Assembly (NCBI RefSeq): GCF_900187965.1
Contig: NZ_FZNL01000007.1
Location: 166,210 to 230,209 of the forward strand
Direction of reading: 5' to 3'
Length of the DNA stretch: 64,000 bases
Origin: Flavobacterium sp. ov086
GTDB taxonomy: Bacteria; Bacteroidota; Bacteroidia; Flavobacteriales; Flavobacteriaceae
Shown here: piece by piece, positions 43,358-51,803 of the stretch
Position numbering within the stretch: position 1 is the stretch's first letter
How the letters are laid out: the number at the start of each line of letters is the position of its first letter
Program-made: the position numbers and the translations under genes
The notes under the pieces: generated by a model
Seen by the model: the letters and a program-made list of their open reading frames with translations, nothing else
What the model was told of the DNA's origin: nothing
Database searches by the model: none

Positions 43358-44830
43358 ATGAATGCTATTGAGACAGAAACGAAACCAATTGAATTAGAGT
43401 GTTATTTCTCTAAATTCAGAGAAAATACAGTAGGTATAGATCATACTTTTAAATCGGTTTATGGAAAACAAAATCTGCTATATGCAGATTGGGTTGCCAG
43501 CGGAAGATTATACGCTCCGATCGAGGATACTATGCTTAATAAAATTGGTCCGATGATTGCCAATACGCATTCACTTTCAAGTCAAACAGGCAAAACCTCA
43601 ACTTATGCCTATCAATACGCCAGAGATATCATAAAAAAATCTGTCAACGCCAGCGAATCTGATATTCTGGTTACAACCGGAACCGGAATGACGGCGGCTT
43701 TATCAAAACTACAAAGAATAATGGGACTGCGAACGCATGACGATCAAGATAAACCTGTAGTTTTTATTACACACATGGAGCACCATTCTAATCAGGTTTC
43801 GTGGTATGAAACCAATGCCGAAGTTGTGATTTTGCCTCCTGATGAAAACAATCTAGTCGATCCCAATACTCTTTCGGAAGAATTAAAAAAATATAAAGAC
43901 AGAAGCATAAAAATAGGTTCATTTACGGCTTGTTCGAATGTTACGGGTATTATTACGTCTTATCATGAATTAGCCAAAATTATGCATGAAAACGGAGGAC
44001 TTTGTTTTGTTGATTTTGCTGCTTCGGCGCCGTATGTCAAAATAGATATGCATCCAAAAGATCCGGAACAGCAGTTGGACGCTATTTTCTTTTCGCCTCA
44101 TAAATTCTTAGGAGGGCCGGGAACTTGTGGTGTTTTAGTTTTTAATGAAAAATTATACAAATCTGATTTTCCGGATAATCCAGGCGGAGGAAATGTAAAA
44201 TGGACCAATCCGTTGGGTAAATATTGTTATAGCGAAGTCATAGAAGTTAGAGAAGATGGTGGGACGCCAGGCTTTCTACAAGTAATAAGAACTGCATTAG
44301 CTTTGGAATTAAAAGAGAAAATGGGAGTTTCAAACATCAAAAATAGAGAAAAAGAACTGCTTGATCTTTGTTTTTCAAGACTTCAGAGAATAAAAGGATT
44401 GTCTGTTTTAGGAGATCTTACAACAGAACGAATAGGTTGTGTTTCTTTCGTAATCGACGATATTCATTATAATCTGATCGTAAGACTTTTAAATGACCGT
44501 TTCGGAATTCAGGTTCGTGGCGGGTGGTCTTGTGCGAGTACTTATGCGCATTATCTTTTTAATATAAATGAGAAGAAATCGGCAATAATTACAAACGAAC
44601 TTTTAGAGCGAAACCAAACCAATAAACCGGGTTGGGTTCGTTTATCACTGCATCCAATTATGACAAATGATGAAGTTTCATTTATCTGTGATGCAATTGA
44701 ACAGGTTGCTTTGCATGCTAAAAAATGGCAGAAAGATTATGAATATAATTTGGTTACAAATGAATTTGAAAACCCTGAAATTAAAGAAACTATAACCGAA
44801 GAAGTAAATGAATGGTTTAAGTTAGATTGA
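43358..44830 (+). CDS. class V aminotransferase / cysteine desulfurase-like PLP enzyme
   Basis: 490 aa. PLP-Lys motif FFSPHKFLGGPGTCGVL; THMEHHSNQVSWYE and CFVDFAASAPYVKID are the cofactor-binding parts; RGGWSCASTYAHYL near 395 contains a Cys in the position used by desulfurases for the persulfide. About 90 residues longer than IscS/SufS, with an extended C-terminus. Likely acts on cysteine or a related amino acid; the SAM riboswitch 1.5 kb upstream suggests sulfur metabolism, if the two genes are one unit. Confidence 0.9.
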   Translation: MNAIETETKPIELECYFSKFRENTVGIDHTFKSVYGKQNLLYADWVASGRLYAPIEDTMLNKIGPMIANTHSLSSQTGKTSTYAYQYARDIIKKSVNASESDILVTTGTGMTAALSKLQRIMGLRTHDDQDKPVVFITHMEHHSNQVSWYETNAEVVILPPDENNLVDPNTLSEELKKYKDRSIKIGSFTACSNVTGIITSYHELAKIMHENGGLCFVDFAASAPYVKIDMHPKDPEQQLDAIFFSPHKFLGGPGTCGVLVFNEKLYKSDFPDNPGGGNVKWTNPLGKYCYSEVIEVREDGGTPGFLQVIRTALALELKEKMGVSNIKNREKELLDLCFSRLQRIKGLSVLGDLTTERIGCVSFVIDDIHYNLIVRLLNDRFGIQVRGGWSCASTYAHYLFNINEKKSAIITNELLERNQTNKPGWVRLSLHPIMTNDEVSFICDAIEQVALHAKKWQKDYEYNLVTNEFENPEIKETITEEVNEWFKLD

Positions 44831-44852
44831 AAATTTAAAACTGTTAAGTATC

Positions 44853-44885
44853 AAACCCGACAGGTTTCAAAAACCTGTCGGGTTT
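44853..44885. repeat. CCCGACAGG palindrome (second copy)
   Basis: AAACCCGACAGGTTT, CAA, AAACCTGTCGGGTTT; as at 16380-16412 except in the loop. 22 bp after the aminotransferase stop, where it could serve as a terminator. Confidence 0.75.
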
Positions 44886-44897
44886 CTAATAGATAAT

Positions 44898-45066
44898 ATT
44901 CCGTAGGAATATATCGTCGGTAGAAAAAAAATGGTATAGTTTGGAGGTATGTCCTGTAAGGACATCTGGATCAAGAATAGGGTATGCCCCATTCATCAAA
45001 CGTTCCTACGCAACGTATCAATCGCAATTCAAATTTGGTTCTACCGACCAAACATTCCTAATGGAA
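44898..45066. repeat. GTTCC-type palindrome cluster
   Basis: ATTCCGTAGGAAT, ATGTCCTGTAAGGACAT, CGTTCCTACGCAACG and ATTCCTAATGGAAT, plus an inverted pair CGTCGGTAGAA (44914) / TTCTACCGACC (45040). Same family as 16483-16678. It ends at the stop of the minus-strand hxlR gene. Confidence 0.65.
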
Positions 45067-45070
45067 TGAA

Positions 45071-45448
45071 TTATTTAAGTGATTCAATAATTTTCTCTCT
45101 ATGTGCAATTCCCCAGTTTACTAATGTTTCGGTTACGGGAAGTACAGATTTTCCATATTCTGTAATGGCGTACGCAACAGTTGCAGGTTTAGTATCTTGT
45201 TCTTTTCGGCTTACCAATAAATTTGTTTCTAATTCTTTTAATTCTTTGCTAAGCATTTTAGCCGAAATTCCTCCAATTTCACGTTGCATTTTCTTAAAAT
45301 GAATCGTTTGGTGCGTTCGATTGGTCAAGAAACGCAGAATCATGAGTTTCCATTTTCCTCCCAATACGTCCAGGCTATCGCGCATTGCCATAAGTTCTTC
45401 TGAGCAATTGGCTTCGCGAAGTATTCCGTTGTCATTAATTTTTGCCAT
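45071..45448 (-). CDS. HxlR-family transcriptional regulator
   Basis: 125 aa from the ATG at 45448 (MAKINDNGIL); the ATG at 45478 would place the start in the palindromic operator. LGGKWKLMILRFLTNRTHQT is the HxlR signature, followed by GGISAKMLSKELKELE. One Cys near the N-terminus (EANCSEE) is where redox-sensing HxlR proteins carry their sensor thiol. Divergent from the oxidoreductase gene at 45541, its likely target. Confidence 0.92.
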   Translation of the reverse strand: MAKINDNGILREANCSEELMAMRDSLDVLGGKWKLMILRFLTNRTHQTIHFKKMQREIGGISAKMLSKELKELETNLLVSRKEQDTKPATVAYAITEYGKSVLPVTETLVNWGIAHREKIIESLK

Positions 45449-45462
45449 ACTAGTTTCTCTGA

Positions 45463-45486
45463 GGTAACCGGTTACCAAGTGTTAAC
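45463..45486. promoter_or_regulatory. palindromic operator between HxlR and oxidoreductase genes
   Basis: GGTAACCGGTTACC (45463-45476) is a perfect 14-bp palindrome, and GGTTACC (45470) pairs again with GTTAACC (45482-45488), giving three half-sites. 15 bp upstream of the hxlR start, and about 30 bp before the -7 box of the oxidoreductase. Confidence 0.6.
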
Positions 45487-45514
45487 CCATAACAAAAATA
45501 AAGTTTTGCAGCTA

Positions 45515-45522
45515 TACTTTTG
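45515..45522 (+). promoter_or_regulatory. -7 promoter element TACTTTTG of the oxidoreductase gene
   Basis: Matches TAnnTTTG. Its position makes the in-frame TTG at 45520 impossible as a start and supports the ATG at 45541. Confidence 0.6.
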
Positions 45523-45540
45523 TATAATAAAACAATAAAT

Positions 45541-46539
45541 ATGAAAGCAATCGTACTACAACAAAATAACGAGTTTCTATTGGAAGAAATAAATATTCCT
45601 CAGCCAGGAGACAATCAAATTCAGATAAAAATTCTAGCCTCAGGCTTTAATCCGATTGATTATCAAATGACAGAGAATAGATCAGAAAAGAAACGTATGC
45701 ATTCCAATATTCTGGGGCGTGAATTATCCGGAATTGTAACCGCATTAGGAAAAGAGGTGAAGGATTTTAAAGTTAATGATGCCGTTTTTTGTGGCTCAGG
45801 AAGTATGGGGTCGAATGGTACTTATGCCGATTATATTTGCGTTCCGGAAGCAATCGTGATGCATAAACCGGATACTATTTCTTTTGAAGAAGCCGCGGCG
45901 ATACCGTCAGTTGGTTTAACGGCATTGCAGTGTTTGAATCGCATGAAAGCTTCTTTTACAGATTCTATTTTAATTACCGGCGCAGCAGGAGGAGTAGGGA
46001 ATATCCTGGTTAAGTTGCTTATTGCAAACGGTTATGAGAATTTTATAGTTACTGCCGGAAATGATCAAAGTATTGCTTCATTATTGGATCTTGGTGTAAA
46101 AGAAAATCAAATCATTAATTATAAAAATAAAAAAATTGACGAGGCTGCAATTGCATTAAACAAGGGCAATAAATTTGATATTATAGTAGATTTGGTTGGA
46201 AATGAAATAGCAGAAATAACCGCACCACTTTTGGTAACAAACGGAATTTATGTAGATGTTACAGCATTTTCTACCAGTCTCTCCCGTGAATTGCTTTTTA
46301 ATAAAGGTGCAACAATACTTAATATTTCAAATTATGCTTATGGTATTGAAAAAAAATACGATTACTACAAACAAGGATTAGATCAATTAAGGATTCTTTT
46401 GCAAGATAAGTTGATTACACCGCCAACAGTTGCAATAGTTGGAAATCTTGAAGCAGCTACGGTTATTGCCGCTCATAAAATACTACGTGAGAATAAAACG
46501 CAAGGAAAGAAATTAGTTATGCAAATCGATACAAATTAA
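45541..46539 (+). CDS. NADPH-dependent quinone oxidoreductase-like protein (MDR superfamily)
   Basis: 332 aa. N-terminal GroES-like domain (QIKILASGFNPIDYQM, GRELSGIVTALGKEV) without the zinc-ligand Cys/His set, and a Rossmann half with ITGAAGGVGNILVKLL. This is the zinc-free quinone reductase/enoyl reductase type. Probably reduces quinones or alpha,beta-unsaturated carbonyls and is controlled by the divergent HxlR regulator. Confidence 0.92.
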   Translation: MKAIVLQQNNEFLLEEINIPQPGDNQIQIKILASGFNPIDYQMTENRSEKKRMHSNILGRELSGIVTALGKEVKDFKVNDAVFCGSGSMGSNGTYADYICVPEAIVMHKPDTISFEEAAAIPSVGLTALQCLNRMKASFTDSILITGAAGGVGNILVKLLIANGYENFIVTAGNDQSIASLLDLGVKENQIINYKNKKIDEAAIALNKGNKFDIIVDLVGNEIAEITAPLLVTNGIYVDVTAFSTSLSRELLFNKGATILNISNYAYGIEKKYDYYKQGLDQLRILLQDKLITPPTVAIVGNLEAATVIAAHKILRENKTQGKKLVMQIDTN

Positions 46540-46676
46540 TTTAATGAATATTGAAGCATCTAAAGATTGGTTTTATAATTTAAAATTATATCGTAAATTA
46601 GCTAGGTTGCGATTGGTTTTATGGCAACAGTATTTACATATTTTAAGAAGTAATTATAACTATAAATTAGATGCAT

Positions 46677-47444
46677 ATGCCTTGGGATCCCGAAATATAT
46701 AATAAGTTTAAAGATTTGCGAAATAAGCCTTTTTATAATCTGATGGATTTTATAAAGGAGGCGGAATCTTCAAGTGCAATTGACTTAGGCTGCGGTACAG
46801 GTGAACAAACGGCCATATTGTCCAAAAAGTTTAGCAAAACTAATTTCATTGGTATTGATTCTTCGGTAGAAATGCTGGCAAAGTCAAAGTCATTAGAAAC
46901 TGAAAATCTTCATTTTGAGCTTGCAAACGTTGAAGATATTGCGGGATCAGATAAAAAATGGGATTTAGTCTTTAGTAATGCGGCTTTGCAGTGGTCAGAT
47001 CATCATGAAGTATTATTTCCTAAACTGATTAATTCTATTCATTCAAAAGGACAATTTGCTGTGCAGATGCCTGTTCAGAAAGAAAATTCACTAAATAAAA
47101 TCTTATACCAATTAGCTGATGAAGAGCCTTTTAAAACTTGTTTTAAAGGCTGGCGAAGAGATTCTCCCGTATTAAGCATGGATCAGTATGCACAAATTAT
47201 GTTTGATGGCGGACTGGAAGATATTCAAATCATGGAGAAAGTTTATCCAATTATTGCCAATAATCATGAGGCGCTTTATGATTTTATTTCGGGTTCAGCT
47301 TTGATTCCGTACATTGAACTTCTTCACGAAGGTGAAAAAGAAATGTTCATCAATACTTTTAAAAAGAGGATAGCATTACATTTCCCTAAACTTCCGGCAA
47401 TTTATGCTTTTAAAAGGATTTTGCTTTACGGAAAGAAAGGTTAG
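46677..47444 (+). CDS. trans-aconitate 2-methyltransferase-like SAM methyltransferase
   Basis: 255 aa from the ATG at 46677 (MPWDPEIYNKF); an ATG two codons earlier is equally possible. AIDLGCGTGEQTAIL is SAM motif I; FIGIDSSVEMLAKSK, DLVFSNAALQWSDHHE and GQFAVQMPV track E. coli Tam (GIDSSPAMI, LIFANASLQWLPDH, GVLAVQMPD). Methylates small acids; trans-aconitate is the best guess. Confidence 0.85.
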   Translation: MPWDPEIYNKFKDLRNKPFYNLMDFIKEAESSSAIDLGCGTGEQTAILSKKFSKTNFIGIDSSVEMLAKSKSLETENLHFELANVEDIAGSDKKWDLVFSNAALQWSDHHEVLFPKLINSIHSKGQFAVQMPVQKENSLNKILYQLADEEPFKTCFKGWRRDSPVLSMDQYAQIMFDGGLEDIQIMEKVYPIIANNHEALYDFISGSALIPYIELLHEGEKEMFINTFKKRIALHFPKLPAIYAFKRILLYGKKG

Positions 47445-47490
47445 AAATACTGATAAATACCTTCGTATAGGTTAAATTTAGTAGTTGTTA

Positions 47491-48090
47491 CTAAATAGAA
47501 GCGTTATTATTTAAATTCAAAATTTTTCCAAAAGCTTCTGCTGCTTTGTGAACCTGAACCAACCAGTCATCTGCGGCATTATCATCTGCGCCGTCTGAGA
47601 TATATTTGAGACACAGAAAGGGGATGTTTTCTTTCATAGCAATCATAGCAAGCGCGTAGGCTTCCATGTCTACGACGTTATATATTTTTTCGCTGTGTCC
47701 CATTTCAAAATTATCACCAGTTCCGCAAATGCCCATTTTTAGTTCCGGTATCGTTAGACCATATTCCAAAACTACCGGCAAATCTGAAAGCGGCGTTTCA
47801 TATAGTGCATATCCTAATCCGCGAACGTCCATATCTCTTTGAACAAATTTAGTACAGCAAATTACATCTCCTTTTTGAAAGTGGTTACTTCCTGCTGATC
47901 CAAGATTTACAATAAGAGAAGGTCTTTGAGCCTGAATATTCTTAGCAAGTTCGTACGCAGCGTTTACTTTTCCAATTCCGGTAATAAGCGCATTGTGTCC
48001 ATTAAAAACTTCGGCAGCTTCTATCGCTAAGGCAAATGAGAATAGTACATTCTCTAATGGAAACGATAACTCTTGGTTGATTTTTATCAT
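47491..48090 (-). CDS. MTA/SAH nucleosidase-like phosphorylase-superfamily protein
   Basis: 199 aa, shorter than Pfs/MTAN (about 230). ALITGIGKVNAAYELAKNI, LIVNLGSAGSN, VVDMEAYALA (ribose-binding Glu) and CLKYISDGADDNA (Asp acting on the base) are the family sites. It removes adenine or another base from a nucleoside; the exact substrate is uncertain because the N-terminal substrate loop is short. Confidence 0.85.
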   Translation of the reverse strand: MIKINQELSFPLENVLFSFALAIEAAEVFNGHNALITGIGKVNAAYELAKNIQAQRPSLIVNLGSAGSNHFQKGDVICCTKFVQRDMDVRGLGYALYETPLSDLPVVLEYGLTIPELKMGICGTGDNFEMGHSEKIYNVVDMEAYALAMIAMKENIPFLCLKYISDGADDNAADDWLVQVHKAAEAFGKILNLNNNASI

Positions 48091-48711
48091 TAAAATTTAT
48101 TTTCAATATGCAAATATGCTGAATTAAAATAAATAAAACAGATGTGCTGAACTTTTAATTTTTGATGTTTTCTATTTTAGTTTTTAACAGAAAAAACAAT
48201 ATGACAATCAGCAAAGAGTGTCAATTTTTTTTGCCACGAATTTCTCGAATTTTCTCGAATTTTTATTTTGAAAATGCTAAAAAAAAATAGTAGCAAAATT
48301 GCACAGATTTACGCAGATTTTAATTTCTACAATCAAAATAATTCTGGGTAATTCGAGAAATTCGTGGCAAACTTTTTTATATTATTTTGGTTAGGTATTC
48401 GTCATGGATAGTCATAAAAAATAATTTCAAAACCGAGCGAATCACTAAAACCGAGAAATTTAATTAATACAAGTATTTTCTATTGGCAAATTTAATTTTG
48501 TTCACTTCGTTTTATATTCTCAATTAATTGGAAAATTGTTATTTCAAAATACTGTAATATAATGTTTTGTAATTACTCGTACTTTTTGTTTTAATTATTC
48601 GTACTCATTTTTTGGAACAAATTAGTTCGAGTGTTTTTATTCGGTCGTGTATCTTTTATTTCTCCCACATCTTTGTACCGAAATAAAACCCTAACCTAAA
48701 ATAACGATACC
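48091..48711. other. 620-bp intergenic gap
   Basis: Between divergent nucleosidase and hydrolase genes. Holds the inverted repeat at 48230-48371 and AT-rich leader sequence. CATCTTTG at 48668 is one base off the -7 consensus, 44 bp before the hydrolase start. No gene. Confidence 0.65.
48230..48371. repeat. inverted repeat with 22-bp perfect arms
   Basis: TTTGCCACGAATTTCTCGAA... (48230-48251) and its exact complement (48350-48371). A related GCCACGAATT-CACGAATTTTT stretch is at 8860. A 142-bp MITE-like unit without a gene. Confidence 0.75.
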
Positions 48712-49770
48712 ATGAAAACTTCAGTAAAATTAGTAACAGCATTATTATTAATAAGTACACTTTCTTTTGGACAGGACATTACCAAAAAGATTGATTCTAT
48801 AATCAAGGATAATTATCAAAAAAATCCTGATGTTGGTATCAGCGTCGGATTCATCCAAAACAATAAAGAATATTATACTGCTTACGGAAAGTTGAATGCA
48901 GAAAGTAAAACGGAAATTGATAAAAAATCTATTTTCGAAATTGCTTCTATCACCAAGATTTTAACCACAAATTTAATTGCGCAAGCGGTTCTTGAGAACA
49001 AATTAAAAGTGGATGATTATATAGATAATTATCTTCCTAAAGAATATGTTTTGAATGAAAATCTTAAAAATAAAATAAGAATTTCGGATTTAGCATCACA
49101 TCAATCTGGTTTACTTGATATCGATTTTGGAAAGTTAATAGAACTAAATCCGCAACAGCCGGTAAGCAGCATTACTAAAGAAACATTGGCAACATTAGTC
49201 AATACTTGTACAGAACTTAAAGATTATGGCAAATACCGTTATTCTACTATTGGATTTACATTATTAGGACAAATATTAGAAAAAGTTTATGGCAAAAGTT
49301 ATGATGAAATTATCAGAGAAAAAATAATAAATCCTGTGCATATGACGAATACACTAACTAAAGATTTTGATGTAAAAAACAGAACAGTTGGTCACAATCC
49401 TGATGGCGGGATTCAGGAATTTTTCAAATGGAATATTACAGCACCTGCAGGATTGGTAAAATCTAATGCTGCTGATATGATGAAGTATTTGAAAGCGGTT
49501 TTAAACAAAGAAACTACCGTTGGTAAAGCTGCTCTTATTACTGAGAAAACGTTCTATAAAGTAGATAACAGAGAATTAGGATTGGGTATAAATATCGACA
49601 ATGACAATAAAGATACACTGTATATGAAATCCGGAGATTCAATGGGACAATCTTCTATTATATGTTACAATAGAGCTAAAAATTGGGGTGTTATAATTCT
49701 CCTTGATAAAAGGGATTCAAAAATGAGACAAAATTTATTCAATATTATTACTGAAACAGTTTTGAAATAA
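48712..49770 (+). CDS. serine hydrolase of the beta-lactamase (class C/PBP-like) family
   Basis: 352 aa with a signal peptide (cleavage near LSFGQ). Ser79-x-x-Lys82 in IASITKIL is the nucleophile motif. The second motif reads Y177-S-T (KYRYSTIGF), where Asn is usual in YxN. GHNPDGGIQEFFKWN and MKSGDSMGQSS follow the fold. Probably a peptidase/esterase or D-Ala carboxypeptidase-like enzyme, not a proven beta-lactamase. The terminator at 49800 closes the gene. Confidence 0.88.
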   Translation: MKTSVKLVTALLLISTLSFGQDITKKIDSIIKDNYQKNPDVGISVGFIQNNKEYYTAYGKLNAESKTEIDKKSIFEIASITKILTTNLIAQAVLENKLKVDDYIDNYLPKEYVLNENLKNKIRISDLASHQSGLLDIDFGKLIELNPQQPVSSITKETLATLVNTCTELKDYGKYRYSTIGFTLLGQILEKVYGKSYDEIIREKIINPVHMTNTLTKDFDVKNRTVGHNPDGGIQEFFKWNITAPAGLVKSNAADMMKYLKAVLNKETTVGKAALITEKTFYKVDNRELGLGINIDNDNKDTLYMKSGDSMGQSSIICYNRAKNWGVIILLDKRDSKMRQNLFNIITETVLK

Positions 49771-49799
49771 TAAGGTTGAAAGTTTTTTATAGAAAGGAA

Positions 49800-49832
49800 A
49801 AGGCGCTAATTTAAAAATTGGCGCTTTTTTTA
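49800..49832 (+). terminator. rho-independent terminator
   Basis: AAGGCGCTAATTT, AAA, AATTGGCGCTTTTTTT, 30 bp after the hydrolase stop; one G-T pair in the stem. Confidence 0.85.
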
Positions 49833-49957
49833 TGTTTTTAAATCATGATTTATGGGTGAAGAAAAGCTTACAAAGTAAAAACAAGGTCAAACAAAAGGAG
49901 CAATATTAATAAATTATTAAATGAATGAATCACAAAAATATCGATTGCGGTTTGTCT

Positions 49958-49965
49958 TACTTTTG
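49958..49965 (+). promoter_or_regulatory. -7 promoter element TACTTTTG of the ECF sigma gene
   Basis: Matches TAnnTTTG and lies 33 bp before the ATG at 49999, consistent with transcription of the sigma factor by the housekeeping polymerase. Confidence 0.55.
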
Positions 49966-49998
49966 TAAGGCTCTTCTTTAACAATTTAAAATTGCATT

Positions 49999-50577
49999 AT
50001 GAGTTCTAATTTGGTATTAAGGTTACGAGAGGGAGATGATTCCTGTTTTAAAGAAATCTACGATTTATATCATTTTAAAGTATTTTGTTTTGTAAAAAAA
50101 TATACTGCACAGCTTGCAGATTCAGAAGATGTAACGCAAAATGTATTTATTCATCTTTGGAAATACAGGGCAAAATTAGATCCCAATGTTGAGTTGGAAG
50201 CCATTTTATTTAAAAGCTCAAAGCAGGAAATTTCAAAATGGTATAAAAAGCAAAACCGAATTTTTTCGGTAGAAAATGAGCAAATGATTAAGGAACTTGA
50301 TTCTCCTTCAGAATCAGATGATTCAATAAACCTGAAGCTCGAAAAAATCCAATCTCTTCTTGATAAAGTGCCTGAGAAAAGAAGAAAGATATTCAATCTT
50401 CATAAGTTTGAAGACCGCAGTTACAAAGAGATTGCTGCCGAAATGGATATGTCTCCAAGTGCGGTGGCAAATCAAATCTCGAAAACGCTGCAATACCTTA
50501 AAAAAAATTCGATAAAAAATCACGAACTCTATTGGTTTGCGCTTTTTTTTGTGAGTCAGGCCGAATTTATCTCTTAA
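49999..50577 (+). CDS. ECF-type RNA polymerase sigma factor
   Basis: 192 aa. Region 2 (about 10-75: FKEIYDLYHFKVFCFVKKYT, DSEDVTQNVFIHLWK) and region 4 (about 125-175: FNLHKFEDRSYKEIAAEMDM, SPSAVANQISKTLQYL). This is the FecI-like subgroup that pairs with FecR anti-sigma factors and TonB receptors in Bacteroidota. The adjacent FecR and STN-TonB receptor genes complete a cell-surface signalling set. Confidence 0.95.
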   Translation: MSSNLVLRLREGDDSCFKEIYDLYHFKVFCFVKKYTAQLADSEDVTQNVFIHLWKYRAKLDPNVELEAILFKSSKQEISKWYKKQNRIFSVENEQMIKELDSPSESDDSINLKLEKIQSLLDKVPEKRRKIFNLHKFEDRSYKEIAAEMDMSPSAVANQISKTLQYLKKNSIKNHELYWFALFFVSQAEFIS

Positions 50578-50799
50578 AACTAACTTGTTTTTTTAGTCTT
50601 TTAATTAGGCTAATTTCTCCTGTTTTAGTGCTGATAATTCATTTTTTGTCTTGAAGTCAAAGTTAAGTGAATGTTCTTCTATATTAAGAAAACATTAATA
50701 GAGATGACTACCCGTGATATTTAAATCATTGGAAATCTAATGTAGTTGAATCGTGGAGATTAATGTATGATTTTCCAAACACTAAAGTTGATTTTAATG

Positions 50800-51645
50800 A
50801 AATCCAGAAAATTAAGAGAAGAGTGGGACGCAATACCCAACAGAGGTATTTTGCCAAATGAAAGCACAACTCGTATGTGGAATACGATACGTAAGACTAC
50901 AGTTGATAAGTATAGAGGTTTTTATAACTGGACCGCTGCTGCAAGTGCTGTAATTATCCTTTCTTTTAGCGCTTATCAGGCTTTTAATCAGTCTGGTTTT
51001 GTTAAACATGAAATTACTTCAACGATAACATTTAGTAAAGATGTGCGACTTTTAAATTTACCTGATGGAACGAGAGTTTGGTTAAACGAAAATTCTGAAA
51101 TCGAATATCCTAAAAGTTTTACTGGAAAAGAAAGAACGGTTACTTTAAAAGGGGAAGCTTTTTTTGAAGTAAAACGCGATCCGTCACATCCGTTTGTGAT
51201 TAGTTCGGGAGCTATAAAAACGACTGTTCTTGGAACTTCCTTTAATATTAAAGCTTACGCCGATAAACAACCTGAGGTAAACGTTAGAACCGGAAAAGTA
51301 AAAGTCGAAAGTACACAAAACACGGTATTATTAGTAAGAGGTGATAAGGCAATTTATGAAGCGGAAACTTTGATGCTTAATAAACAAAAATCTCTTGTTC
51401 TTGAACCGGAATGGAAAAAGGTCTTAATCTATGTTGATGGATTAACATTAGCCCAAGTTCTGGAAAAGCTAAAAGTAAACAATCATTTTTCGGTAACGTA
51501 TTTAGACGAAGATTTAAAGAACCTTAAAATACAAGGAACTCTTGATACGAGACAAGGTTTATATGAAATGCTTCAGACTATTGCTTTTGCTTTGGAAATC
51601 AAGATTCAAACCACTGGAAACAGTACTTTTCTCATTAGCAGATAA
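50800..51645 (+). CDS. FecR-family anti-sigma factor
   Basis: 281 aa from ATG 50800 (MKSRKLREEW); the ATG at 50767 adds 11 residues. A short cytoplasmic N-terminus, one membrane helix (WTAAASAVIILSFSAYQAF, about 38-56), then the periplasmic FecR domain (LPDGTRVWLNENSEIEYPKS, GEAFFEVKRDPSHPFVI) and a C-terminal STN-like/DUF4974 domain (LTLAQVLEKLKVNNHFSV). It would hold the sigma factor until the receptor at 51804 signals. Confidence 0.94.
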   Translation, partial: KSRKLREEWDAIPNRGILPNESTTRMWNTIRKTTVDKYRGFYNWTAAASAVIILSFSAYQAFNQSGFVKHEITSTITFSKDVRLLNLPDGTRVWLNENSEIEYPKSFTGKERTVTLKGEAFFEVKRDPSHPFVISSGAIKTTVLGTSFNIKAYADKQPEVNVRTGKVKVESTQNTVLLVRGDKAIYEAETLMLNKQKSLVLEPEWKKVLIYVDGLTLAQVLEKLKVNNHFSVTYLDEDLKNLKIQGTLDTRQGLYEMLQTIAFALEIKIQTTGNSTFLISR

Positions 51646-51803
51646 TAGTTTGTAAACATTTTGAAACAATAATTTGCGACTGAATTAAATCTAAAAAAAA
51701 ATGATTTAAGAGAAGTTGTTAGGAATCACTCGCTTTAAACTGAAAATATTTGCCCACAATATCATATTAAAAAAGAATTCTAATAAACTAACAATCATCA
51801 ATT

